A stretch of 64,000 nucleotides of DNA from Chloroflexota bacterium (GTDB lineage Bacteria; Chloroflexota; Anaerolineae; UBA2200; JACIWT01): contig JACIWT010000001.1 in assembly GCA_014360825.1 (NCBI GenBank), positions 1 to 64,000 on the forward strand, given 5' to 3'. A program made the position numbers and the translations under genes. A model generated the notes under the pieces. That model searched no databases, was not told where the DNA came from, and saw only the letters and a list, made by a program, of their open reading frames with translations. Shown in pieces: positions 43,643-52,296 of the stretch. The first letter of the stretch is position 1. Each line of letters opens with the position of its first letter.

Positions 43643-45418
43643 ATGAAAAGAATATCCTGTTGTTTCAGATTGCTGGTCCTTGGCATTCTAATAGTATTGG
43701 TGAGCGGATGTGGCATGGCATTGCCTAAGACGCCGAAGGTGATTGCGGATTGGAGCCGTGGTAAGAACCTGGGCCAGACGAGGAACAATTTGCCAGTCTC
43801 AGTTGTATGGCAGGATGAAAGTATTTACTTGACATGGGTGGCTCAAAACGAAGCCGCTATACATTTCATGGCTCTAGACACGATGGGGAACACCCTCGTC
43901 GAACTGGACTTGCCCCTCACGACGCAGCGGCCCAGGGAGCCGCATCTTTTTCCCGCGGGAGTTGGCGAACTGCATCTCCTCTACCTGGACAATCCCAAAA
44001 TACCCCGCGCCGTCTTCTACACGCATCTGAGCAGGAATGGGGACATACTCGTGCAGCCCGTTCGGATATCCACGCTCGATGTGGAGGCCGAAAGCGTGGT
44101 CGCTGCCCCTGGTCCAGATGGCGAACTGGATGTCTTCTGGACGACTGAAGATAAAAGCACTGGTGGGCTTTACCATGTGCGAGTGGACGGACTAGGCACG
44201 GTCACCTCGGACTCGACACTCATCGCTCCCGCCGGAGGAAAACCTCACTTGCAAGTAGACCGTCAGGGCAGGATCCACCTCGTTTGGGTCCAGGAGTCCA
44301 CGCTGTACCAGAATGATGTGTATTATGCAGTCTTTGATCCAGCAACGGGCTTGCTATATGCCAGGACGCTTGTAGGACGTTTTTCCACCGGGACGGGGTT
44401 AATCGCTTACGGGCCCGTCTTGGGATTGGATAATCAGAACGCTTATGTGTTCTGGGCTTTGGAAAAACGCGGGGGCGGGCTTACGGCAGGAGGTGCTGAG
44501 ACCTGGTACGTCACATTCCCTCTCTCCCAACCAGCCTACCGAGAACCCGTTCGCCTTACCATACCAGGCGCTATGAAGCCTGACTATCAGTCTGCTAAGG
44601 GCGCTTTCACTTACGAACGATTGGCATATCGTTCCCCAGATCCAGGCGCGATCTACGGAGACACAGACTTCTTGTACATGCCCAGTGTGGTGCCGGGTCA
44701 GCACGCGGAATTGGCCCTGTTTCTATCTGGGAAATTCAGTACACGAACCCACTCTAGCGTGGATGTTGTCGCTGCTTACCTCGAGGCTGGCACATTGAAG
44801 GGCTACCAAATTGCTGCTCGGACCAGTTCCAACTCCATGCGCCCTGTCGCTACAGCAGATGACGCATCCAACCTTCACCTGGTCTGGATTAGCCCAGGTG
44901 GGTTCGGCAGATACGAAGTCTACTATGCGAGCACGAGAACCGATGTGAAGGGTAATTTCGACCGACGCACACTCAGCGATGTGGTAGGTGATTTGTTGGG
45001 CTCAGTGTGGAGCATTGCGCCAGCACTGGGCTTTTTCCCTCCCATCCTCTTGGTATGGGCTTTCCCGTCCTTCGTTTTCGTTGTCGTATATTACATCACC
45101 CAATTGGAGGGCGGCCTCGACCGTCGGGGGCCGAGAGTAGCGCTAGTCATCGCTATCGGCTTATATCTTTTCGCCAAACTTTTCCTAATGCCGTCCGTGC
45201 TCTTTTATTCGCCATTGCTGGATATGATGCCCAGGCAATACGAGGCCTTGGCGATCGTTGCTGTACCCCTGCTTACATTTCTGATCTCCTGCGGAGCGCT
45301 TGTCATCTACTATAAGCGGTCTGAGTATCCCACTTTGTTCGGGTCTTACCTGATTTTTATACTAACGGATACAATGCTTTCTCTACTGATTTACGTACCT
45401 ACCATGCTGGTCTCGTAG
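43643..45418 (+). CDS. Lipoprotein with beta-propeller-like repeats and a C-terminal four-helix membrane domain
   Basis: The 591-residue protein has a lipobox VSGC (Cys23). A beta-rich region of about 420 residues repeats a pattern 'hxLxW(v/t)..' (SVVWQDESIYLTWVAQ, LDVFWTTEDK, IHLVWVQEST, AYVFWALEKR, LHLVWISPGG) like blades of a BNR/propeller fold. Four hydrophobic helices follow (from about 455: APALGFFPPILLVWAF ... IFILTDTMLSLLIYVP). It would be anchored at both ends with a large outside domain. I do not recognise a function. It starts at ATG 43643 and has its own unit after the kbl terminator. Confidence 0.65.
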   Translation: MKRISCCFRLLVLGILIVLVSGCGMALPKTPKVIADWSRGKNLGQTRNNLPVSVVWQDESIYLTWVAQNEAAIHFMALDTMGNTLVELDLPLTTQRPREPHLFPAGVGELHLLYLDNPKIPRAVFYTHLSRNGDILVQPVRISTLDVEAESVVAAPGPDGELDVFWTTEDKSTGGLYHVRVDGLGTVTSDSTLIAPAGGKPHLQVDRQGRIHLVWVQESTLYQNDVYYAVFDPATGLLYARTLVGRFSTGTGLIAYGPVLGLDNQNAYVFWALEKRGGGLTAGGAETWYVTFPLSQPAYREPVRLTIPGAMKPDYQSAKGAFTYERLAYRSPDPGAIYGDTDFLYMPSVVPGQHAELALFLSGKFSTRTHSSVDVVAAYLEAGTLKGYQIAARTSSNSMRPVATADDASNLHLVWISPGGFGRYEVYYASTRTDVKGNFDRRTLSDVVGDLLGSVWSIAPALGFFPPILLVWAFPSFVFVVVYYITQLEGGLDRRGPRVALVIAIGLYLFAKLFLMPSVLFYSPLLDMMPRQYEALAIVAVPLLTFLISCGALVIYYKRSEYPTLFGSYLIFILTDTMLSLLIYVPTMLVS

Positions 45419-45456
45419 GGAGTTTGCACAGCCTATTCAGGTAGTGGGGGTAGGAA

Positions 45457-46446
45457 TTGCCTACAGAGAATCGAGTAACTAAATTGGGACGCAACGACCC
45501 TTGCCCCTGTGGCAGTGGGAAAAAATACAAACAGTGCTGCATGAGGAAAGAGCAGACATCGAGGGCCAGAGAAATTGGCATCCGGCGCGATGAGGCGGCA
45601 CTGGATCGTCGGCTTTTTGCATTCAGCCAAGACGCAGCCCAAAAACTGGATCTTGTTTCCGCTTTCAATTTATATTGGGGTGGTAACTACGGCGTGGCCG
45701 GTGCAGAGGCCCTGGGCGAAGCAGATATGCTGCGCTTTTTCGATTGGTATATCCATGATTATCGGACCAGTCGAGACCGCAAGCGGATCATCGAACTTTT
45801 CTTGGAAGGACCAGGACGCCACATACCCGCTCATGAACGCGAGGTCCTACAAAGTTGGCTGAACACGCACCTCAGTTTGTATCGCGTCGAGAACGTCCAG
45901 ACAGGGACTTCCACCCTCTACCTGCGCGATGTTTTACAAGGCCACACATACGAAGTCACAGATAACACCTTGGCACGGCTGGCCAGCCGAGAGGACATAT
46001 TAGTGGCCAGACTCCGTGGTCTGCCCGAAGAACCGCACTTGTCGTGGGGCATCACACTCTTGCCACCATGGCCCCAGGATTTGCTGGCCAAGCAAATCGG
46101 CAGTGCCTTCATCTCTTATCGGCAGGAATATGCGACGGCCACTTGGTTCGAATTTCTATCGTCAAATGGCCACCTTTTCAATGTGTACTTGCTACAGGCT
46201 ATCACAGAAGGGCGAGGCACCACGCGGGTTCGTGGCCACGCGTACTACGACGCGGAGGATGCAGTACGGAAACTGCAACATGTGCAAGAAGAAGCACGCC
46301 GAAAAAGGGAAGAAGCACTCCGGGAAGCGGAAGCAGAAGAACGCCGCAAAGAGGGAGCAGATGAGAGATTAGAAGATCTCACCCGCACTGCAGCCGGCAT
46401 TATCTTGCCCAGCGGCGTAGAGTACAAGCCACCGCAAACGACATAG
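45457..46446 (+). CDS. SEC-C zinc-motif protein
   Basis: This 329-residue protein starts with a SEC-C zinc motif, GRNDPCPCGSGKKYKQCC, at residues 11-28; in SecA this binds zinc and SecB or ribosomes, and here it is N-terminal. The middle (about 45-250) is an unrecognised domain with FFDWYIHDYRTSRDRKRIIELFLE, and the tail is a charged coiled coil (VQEEARRKREEALREAEAEERR). The TTG start at 45457 follows GGGGGTAGGA. It stands alone between a lipoprotein gene and a convergent membrane-protein gene. The function is unknown; a protein-quality or translation role would fit the motif. Confidence 0.75.
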   Translation: MPTENRVTKLGRNDPCPCGSGKKYKQCCMRKEQTSRAREIGIRRDEAALDRRLFAFSQDAAQKLDLVSAFNLYWGGNYGVAGAEALGEADMLRFFDWYIHDYRTSRDRKRIIELFLEGPGRHIPAHEREVLQSWLNTHLSLYRVENVQTGTSTLYLRDVLQGHTYEVTDNTLARLASREDILVARLRGLPEEPHLSWGITLLPPWPQDLLAKQIGSAFISYRQEYATATWFEFLSSNGHLFNVYLLQAITEGRGTTRVRGHAYYDAEDAVRKLQHVQEEARRKREEALREAEAEERRKEGADERLEDLTRTAAGIILPSGVEYKPPQTT

Positions 46447-46516
46447 CCGCAGATGCTAAGGCCCCTTGCTCTGAATAGCAGGTGACTCGTGCCAGAGACT
46501 CTGCCTTATCCGTTAT

Positions 46517-46948
46517 CTAAATACTTTGCCCACAATAAGGACAGATATCCCAATTCAGATTAAGCAGTCGCCCACAGTGGGCGCATTTCCCCTTGAGTTT
46601 GGTATGGCAATGAGGGCAGATCACGTAATCCGCCTCAATGCGCCTCTTGCAGCCGGGACAACTAAACTGCTGTTCAATATCCAGAAGCAATGCCTCCTCT
46701 TCCAAAGAACGTTGGTAGGCATCACTGAGCGTTTCGGCTGGCCGTAGAACCAGGTAGAGCAATAGTCCGGGTACATTGAACACCAATACGATGAGTGTGG
46801 CCAGAATTTGCGCCAGGATGTCACGAGTGCGTGAATGGATGTCGCGTGCCGTCCAGATCACTAAGGTGATCCAAAAGAGAGCGACGTAAGCGCCGATCAA
46901 AGCGACAGTGACGCGCAAGATGTGGAGGAGATTAGCAGGTATAGTCAT
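46517..46948 (-). CDS. Membrane protein with double zinc ribbon
   Basis: The 143-residue protein has two membrane helices (about 10-30 and 45-65) and then a cytoplasmic part with CPGCKRRIEADYVICPHC and CAHCGRLLNLNWDICPYC, i.e. two adjacent four-Cys zinc ribbons. Similar double zinc ribbon (DZR) proteins are seen in many bacteria without known function. ATG 46948 follows GGGAGTACCTGC; a longer start at 46999 would begin inside the promoter region. TATAAT is present on the minus strand at 46979-46984. Confidence 0.65.
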   Translation of the reverse strand: MTIPANLLHILRVTVALIGAYVALFWITLVIWTARDIHSRTRDILAQILATLIVLVFNVPGLLLYLVLRPAETLSDAYQRSLEEEALLLDIEQQFSCPGCKRRIEADYVICPHCHTKLKGKCAHCGRLLNLNWDICPYCGQSI

Positions 46949-47024
46949 GCAGGTACTCCCTGTTCTAGAAGTCGGCATATTATAGCACTGTTCGCCCATT
47001 TTTCATAGTTGGCTGAGGTGGACT

Positions 47025-47053
47025 TTGGCATTGCGAAAGGGGTGTGCTATAAT
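47025..47053 (+). promoter_or_regulatory. Promoter of the replication operon
   Basis: TTGGCA (47025-47030) and TATAAT (47048-47053) are separated by 17 bp, about 45 bp before the bifunctional nuclease gene. Confidence 0.82.
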
Positions 47054-47098
47054 GAGTATTGATAAATCCGATGGGCGGATCTTATTAAGGAGTGCGAA

Positions 47099-47605
47099 AT
47101 GATTAAGGTAAAAATTGATAGGATTATGGCCAGCCTTCTAAACCAACAACGCGTGATTGTTCTGAAAGAACTCAATAGCGACCGTATTTTGCCCATCTGG
47201 ATAGGCCCAGTCGAGGCTGACGCGATCACCCTTGCCTTGCAAGGTATCCAGGTAGCCCGTCCCTTGACCCATGATCTCCTCAAGAACCTGATTATGGAAC
47301 TGGGGGCCACTGTTTCACATGTCCTGATCAATGATCTGCACGACAACACCTTTTTTGCGCGCATCGTGATGGATGCGAACGGGCGGCATATAGAGGTGGA
47401 TTCCCGACCCAGTGATGCAGTCGCTCTGGCAGTGCGCTTGCAGGTGCCCATATTTGTAGCCGAAGAGGTGCTGGCTGCTGCGGCAGTGGGTCCCAGCAGG
47501 GAAATTGACCTGACCACCCTTTCGCCAGAGGAAGAGGAAAGACTCTCTGCCTTTCGCGAATTTGTGAATACCCTAGACTTCGACGAGCCAGAAGACGAGG
47601 AGTAA
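47099..47605 (+). CDS. Bifunctional nuclease family protein (BFN, DUF151)
   Basis: The 168-residue protein has [35 protein letters not shown], then [19 protein letters not shown], a beta sheet and [24 protein letters not shown], the complete DUF151 fold. In Thermotoga and plants the fold has been linked to nuclease activity. ATG 47099. Its stop is 4 bp before dnaB, so it is coupled to replication genes here; that link is suggestive. Confidence 0.9.
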   Translation: MIKVKIDRIMASLLNQQRVIVLKELNSDRILPIWIGPVEADAITLALQGIQVARPLTHDLLKNLIMELGATVSHVLINDLHDNTFFARIVMDANGRHIEVDSRPSDAVALAVRLQVPIFVAEEVLAAAAVGPSREIDLTTLSPEEEERLSAFREFVNTLDFDEPEDEE

Positions 47606-47609
47606 GTCC

Positions 47610-48953
47610 GTGTCGTTGGACCGCCTGCCGCCACAGAACATTGAGGCCGAACAGTCCGTTCTCGGAAGTTTGCTCATTGACCGAGATGCCATAGTTCGCA
47701 TCTCGGATTTCTTGAAAGCCGAAGATTTCTACCGTGAGAGCCACGGTCAAATCTTCGCCGCTATCCTCAATTTATACGAGCGTCGTGAACCCTCAGACTT
47801 CATCACCCTCTGCGATGAATTGGAGAGGCGTGGGCAACTCGACGCCGTTGGTGGTCCCGAATATCTCACCTCCCTCATCAATGCTGTCCCCACCTCTATC
47901 CATGTAGAGTATTACGCCCGCATCGTGGAACGGACGGCAATCTTGCGTCGCTTGATCGAGGCAGCCGGGAAGATCGCACAATTGGCCTACGGGGAAGCCG
48001 AGGACATTGACCAGGTTGTAGACCGAGCGGAACAAATTTTGTTTGATGTCTCACAACGGCGTGTACGGCAAGCCCTGGTGCCCATCAAAAGTATCCTCAC
48101 CCAATACTACGACCGTCTCGATTACTTACATAAGCACCGCGACGAAAGTATGGGCCTGCCCACCGGTTTTGTGGATCTGGATCGCTTGTTAGGGGGGCTG
48201 CAACCATCGGATCTCATCATCGTGGCTGGCCGGCCGGGTATGGGTAAATCTTCATTCGGTTTAACCGTCGCCCATAACGCAGCAACGAAGTATAACGCCG
48301 TGGTCGCCTTCTTCAGTCTGGAAATGTCTGCCGAACAGGTTGTTCAGCGGCTTATCGCGGGGGAAACAGGCATCAGTTCCCAACGGCTGCGTACTGGTGA
48401 CATCCGCGATGTGGAATGGGACAAACTCATGAAAGCGACGGGTATGCTCTCCGAAACGCTGATCTTCATTGATGACACGCCCACCCCCTCCCCCCTAGAA
48501 ATACGCACGAAGTGCCGCCGCTTGGCTGCCGAATATGGCCTGGACCTGGTTATCATTGATTATTTGCAGCTGATGCAAGGCGGCACGCGAGTAGAAAACA
48601 GGGTGCAAGAAATCTCATACATCTCGCGTTCGCTCAAAAGCCTGGCCCGTGAACTTAATGTACCGATCGTTGCGGTATCACAACTTTCGCGCGCAGTCGA
48701 GTCGCGGCAGGACCGCAGACCCATACTATCGGACCTAAGAGAAAGTGGCTCTATCGAGCAAGATAGCGACGTGGTGCTCTTCATCTACCGCGATGAACTC
48801 TACCACGAGGATTCTGACCGCCGCAATATCGCCGATATCATTGTGGCGAAACACCGTAATGGCCCTACTGGGCAGATATCACTGCGTTTCATGGGTGAAC
48901 AGACCCGCTTCGTGGATCTGGATACCATTCATACCGAAGAAGAGTACTACTAA
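47610..48953 (+). CDS. dnaB: Replicative DNA helicase DnaB
   Basis: The 447-residue helicase has the N-terminal domain ([38 protein letters not shown]) and the RecA-like domain with Walker [57 protein letters not shown] and [16 protein letters not shown]. It unwinds DNA at the fork. The start is GTG 47610. It is followed within 40 bp by a DnaD-like gene and a DnaC-like gene, i.e. the helicase with its own loading pair. Confidence 0.96.
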   Translation: MSLDRLPPQNIEAEQSVLGSLLIDRDAIVRISDFLKAEDFYRESHGQIFAAILNLYERREPSDFITLCDELERRGQLDAVGGPEYLTSLINAVPTSIHVEYYARIVERTAILRRLIEAAGKIAQLAYGEAEDIDQVVDRAEQILFDVSQRRVRQALVPIKSILTQYYDRLDYLHKHRDESMGLPTGFVDLDRLLGGLQPSDLIIVAGRPGMGKSSFGLTVAHNAATKYNAVVAFFSLEMSAEQVVQRLIAGETGISSQRLRTGDIRDVEWDKLMKATGMLSETLIFIDDTPTPSPLEIRTKCRRLAAEYGLDLVIIDYLQLMQGGTRVENRVQEISYISRSLKSLARELNVPIVAVSQLSRAVESRQDRRPILSDLRESGSIEQDSDVVLFIYRDELYHEDSDRRNIADIIVAKHRNGPTGQISLRFMGEQTRFVDLDTIHTEEEYY

Positions 48954-48991
48954 GTACTCCCTTGCGAAATGAATTGCTGGAGGTGAAGTCA

Positions 48992-49690
48992 GTGCAGGGT
49001 TTTTCTGGCTTCCCAGGAGGCAAGGTTCGGTTCACTTCTGTGCCCGATCTCTTTTTCAGCGAACTTCTGCCTTCCATTGATGATTTGGCCGAACTTAAAG
49101 TCACGCTGCACATCATTTGGCTGCTGAATCGTAGGCGGGGTTATCCACGTTGCGTGCAATTACGCGAACTCCTCAGTGATGGAACGCTCCTCCGCGGATT
49201 GTCGGGCCTTGATGAGTCGCCGGAAAAGTCCCTCCAGAAGGCGCTAGAGCGAGCCACTACCCGCGGAACATTGCTGCACATCATGACTCGCGACGGTGAG
49301 ACGGAAGCGCACTACTATTTCCTGAACACTGAGCAAGGACGAAAGACCGTGGAGAAGATCGAATGCGGTGAAATTGCGCTGGGTGGCCCCGCGACAGTTT
49401 GTGGCCCACGTCTCACTGCCGAGAAACCCAACATCTTCGTGCTCTACGAACAGAACATTGGACTCTTGCAGCCGATGATCGCAGAGGAACTGAGAGAAGC
49501 GGAGAGAGATTATCCAGCAGATTGGATCGCTGATGCTTTCCGCATCGCCGCCGAGAACAACGTGCGGAATTGGCGCTACGTGCGCGCCATCCTGGAGCGG
49601 TGGGCTACTGAAGGCAAGAAAGAATTGCGGTCCGAAGAGAACGGCCGGCGCTATATAGAAGGGAAGTATGCCGACTACATCAAACACTGA
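48992..49690 (+). CDS. DnaD/DnaB_2-domain replication initiation protein
   Basis: About 232 residues. The N-terminal part is a winged helix (VPDLFFSELLPSIDDLAELKVTLHIIWLLNRRRG), and the C-terminal DnaB_2/DnaD domain shows YPADWIADAFRIAAENNVRNWRYVRAILERW with the final Trp-rich helix. DnaD remodels DNA and brings in the helicase loader in Firmicutes. GTG 48992 is chosen since GGAGGTGA lies 5 nt upstream; a TTG at 48962 has no such site. It overlaps the loader gene by 23 bp. Confidence 0.82.
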   Translation: MQGFSGFPGGKVRFTSVPDLFFSELLPSIDDLAELKVTLHIIWLLNRRRGYPRCVQLRELLSDGTLLRGLSGLDESPEKSLQKALERATTRGTLLHIMTRDGETEAHYYFLNTEQGRKTVEKIECGEIALGGPATVCGPRLTAEKPNIFVLYEQNIGLLQPMIAEELREAERDYPADWIADAFRIAAENNVRNWRYVRAILERWATEGKKELRSEENGRRYIEGKYADYIKH

Positions 49691-51014
49691 GGAAAAGAAC
49701 GTTTGCCCTATCTGTCACGGCGCTGGTTATCTCCGCCGCGATGTTCCGCCGGGTCATCCCGATTTCGGGATCGCGATACCTTGCCGTTGTAAGGAGGAAG
49801 AACGGCGGCAGAAGCGCCTCGAACAATTACAACGATCCAGTAATCTCAGTCAAGTCGCACGGATGACCTTCGACTCCTTTGTCCCAGAGGGTTACGGCCT
49901 TACTGACGAACAGCGCGATAATCTACGTCGGGCTTATGAGACAGCCCGCAGATATGCCGAAAATCCCGACCGCTGGCTGATCCTGAAGGGTGCCTTTGGG
50001 TGCGGCAAGACTCACCTGGCAGCGGCTATTGCCAATGAACAATTGGCGCGGGGACGGGAAGTCCTTTTTGTGGTCGTCCCCGATTTGCTCGATCACTTGC
50101 GTGCTACGTTTGCTCCCATCAGCCGGGTTTCCTACGATGAATTATTTGACGCTGTGCGCAATACGCCCTTGCTTATTCTGGACGATTTGGGCACCCAGAG
50201 CACGACACCTTGGGCGTACGAGAAACTATACCAGCTCCTGAACTATCGTTACAACGCACGCTTGCCCACCGTCATCACTACGAATCAAGAATTCGAGGAC
50301 ATCGATATCCGGCTGCGTTCCCGTATAGTAGATCCGGATATTTCCACTATCGTGCATATCCAGGCTCGCGATTTTCGTGCCGCTGCTGAGACCACACACT
50401 TCGACCTCAGTTCACTTGGCCTGCACGCCGACCAGACTTTCGACCGCTTCGATTTGCGTACCGGGTTGCCACAAGAAGAAAGGACGAATCTCAGGCGCAC
50501 CTATGAGGCCGCCAAAAAGTTCGCCGCCAAACCCAAAGGTTGGTTTGTGCTGACCGGAGTTTCGGGTTGTGGCAAAACACACCTTGCGGCTGCCATTGCC
50601 AATGCACTCCAAGCCCAAGGACGCCCCGTCCTGTTCGTGGTGGTGCCCGATCTCTTGGATTATCTGCGCGCCGCTTTTAGCCCCACCAGCCACATTTCTC
50701 TCGACCGCCGCTTTGAGGAAATCCGCAATGCACCCTGCCTCATCCTCGATGACTTGGGCACTGAAAACGCCACCCCTTGGGCCAAAGAAAAAATGTTTCA
50801 ACTCATTAACCACCGCTGGAGTGCGCGTCTGCCTACGGTGATAACCACGCAGCAAAGCGTAGAAGACTTGGAACCCCGGTTGCGTTCGCGCCTGCTCGAT
50901 CCATCCCGATGCCAAGTTTGGGCTATCATCGCGCCCAGTTACTTCGGACCACAAGACAGTCGTGCCACGCCAACCAATCGGGCTAAACGTCGTGGCGTGG
51001 GCGTGCGACGCTGA
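49668..51014 (+). CDS. DnaC/DnaI-like helicase loader with two tandem AAA+ domains
   Basis: The 448-residue protein has a zinc finger CPIC...CRC (Cys13, 16, 39, 41) and then two successive copies of a DnaC/IstB-type AAA+ ATPase. Walker A is GAFGCGKTH (108-116) and GVSGCGKTH (297-305); Walker B is LLILDDLGT and CLILDDLGT; RLRSR (215-219, 404-408) provides Arg fingers in both. Sensor 1 is VITTN in copy 1 but VITTQ in copy 2. Normal DnaC and DnaI have one AAA+ domain. It shares an operon with dnaB and the DnaD-like gene, so it should load DnaB at origins. The tail (about 425-448) is basic. Confidence 0.85.
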   Translation: MPTTSNTEEKNVCPICHGAGYLRRDVPPGHPDFGIAIPCRCKEEERRQKRLEQLQRSSNLSQVARMTFDSFVPEGYGLTDEQRDNLRRAYETARRYAENPDRWLILKGAFGCGKTHLAAAIANEQLARGREVLFVVVPDLLDHLRATFAPISRVSYDELFDAVRNTPLLILDDLGTQSTTPWAYEKLYQLLNYRYNARLPTVITTNQEFEDIDIRLRSRIVDPDISTIVHIQARDFRAAAETTHFDLSSLGLHADQTFDRFDLRTGLPQEERTNLRRTYEAAKKFAAKPKGWFVLTGVSGCGKTHLAAAIANALQAQGRPVLFVVVPDLLDYLRAAFSPTSHISLDRRFEEIRNAPCLILDDLGTENATPWAKEKMFQLINHRWSARLPTVITTQQSVEDLEPRLRSRLLDPSRCQVWAIIAPSYFGPQDSRATPTNRAKRRGVGVRR

Positions 51015-51030
51015 CCGTCCGGAGCCATCC

Positions 51031-52191
51031 ATGGCCCTCGCTCGGAAAGACATAATAATAAGCAGCCTCTGTCGCCTGCTCCGCCCCTTTTTCCATCTAA
51101 CGACATCGTCTATCCCCCCACGCCAGATTGCGGCTATTCTCATCATCAAGCCCTGCTGCCGCGGCGATGTGCTTATGACTACGCCGCTTATCACTACTTT
51201 ACGCCAGGCTTATCCCAAAGCACGACTTGACTTTGCTGTTGGCCCTCATTCGCGGGCTATGGTGGAGGCGAACCCGAAGTTGGATGGCCTGGTGGACTGC
51301 GGCCAAGTGGGCAGTGGGCGATATAGCCTACGTGACTATCTGGCACTGGTCAACCGAATACGGCAGGGTCATTATGAGGCCTGCTTTGTCCCCGACCGTT
51401 CCCCGCTTATTACGCTCCTGCCTGCGCTCGCGGGTATCCCGTGGCGTGTGGGATTAGACAGCCATGGGCGGGGATTTTCACTGTCTGTTCGCATTCCAGT
51501 CAATGAGATAAAACACGAGGTGGAACTTTACTTGGACTTGGCGCGGGCAATAGGCATTCCAGTTCAGAATCCCCATTTGGAGTTTTACCCGATAGATGAA
51601 GATAGGGCGCGCGTGGCCAGCCTTTTGGCAAGGGCTGGGGATATGAGTTCAGGGCTCCAGCGCACAGTGGTCATCCATCCTGGCGGTGGCGTTAATCCCG
51701 GCATGGTACTCTCTGCAAAGCGCTGGCCGCCAGAGCGATTTGGAGCAGTTGCCCAACGATTGTCCGATGCTGGACATACGATCATCCTCGTGGGTGGGCC
51801 AGACGATATACCTATTGCAGCAGCAGTGCGAGCGGCGATGAAACGCGAGCCGATAGATCTGACGGGTCGGCTCTCATTTGGGGAACTAGGCGCACTGATG
51901 GAGAGAGTGCACATGTTCATCGGCAACGACACAGGTGCATTGCATTTGGCGGTCGCTATGGGAGTGCCAGTGGTCGCTCTCTATGGCCCCTCCGACCCCC
52001 GTATATATGGACCATACGGAGGTCGCAGCGTGGTCCTGTGGCATCCACCCGAATGTAGCCCTTGTCTGGTAAGCGGACGCTGGAATCAGGCTTGCTGCGA
52101 TTACCAATGTATCCGTGCGATTGCAGTTGAGGAGGTGTATGAGGCTGCGCTCTCATTGCTGGAGGCAGAAACAAAGCCCCCATCTTTGTGA
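51031..52191 (+). CDS. GT9 (heptosyltransferase-family) glycosyltransferase
   Basis: The 386-residue protein has AAILIIKPCCRGDVLMTTPLITTLR at its acceptor side, then VVIHPGGGVNPGMVLSAKRWPP and FIGNDTGALHLAVAMGVPVVALYGPSD at the nucleotide site, all GT9 features. CSPCLVSGRWNQACC near the end is a Cys cluster that is found in part of the family and may bind metal. ATG 51031 after GGAG is used, 17 bp past the loader gene. It likely belongs with the following glycan genes rather than with replication. Confidence 0.88.
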   Translation: MALARKDIIISSLCRLLRPFFHLTTSSIPPRQIAAILIIKPCCRGDVLMTTPLITTLRQAYPKARLDFAVGPHSRAMVEANPKLDGLVDCGQVGSGRYSLRDYLALVNRIRQGHYEACFVPDRSPLITLLPALAGIPWRVGLDSHGRGFSLSVRIPVNEIKHEVELYLDLARAIGIPVQNPHLEFYPIDEDRARVASLLARAGDMSSGLQRTVVIHPGGGVNPGMVLSAKRWPPERFGAVAQRLSDAGHTIILVGGPDDIPIAAAVRAAMKREPIDLTGRLSFGELGALMERVHMFIGNDTGALHLAVAMGVPVVALYGPSDPRIYGPYGGRSVVLWHPPECSPCLVSGRWNQACCDYQCIRAIAVEEVYEAALSLLEAETKPPSL

Positions 52192-52227
52192 AACGTGTAC
52201 TGAATGTTCGATCTTGTATGCATGAGG

Positions 52228-52262
52228 CAACGGCAGGAACTCCAGGTGTTTGTCGGCCGTTG
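52228..52262 (+). other. Hairpin between GT9 and glycosidase-like genes
   Basis: CAACGGC (52228-52234) and GCCGTTG (52256-52262) form a 7-bp stem with a 21-nt loop; no U tract follows. It may be a weak transcript element. Confidence 0.25.
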
Positions 52263-52296
52263 AATAGAGTGCAAACCACCATAGGAGGACGTTCCT

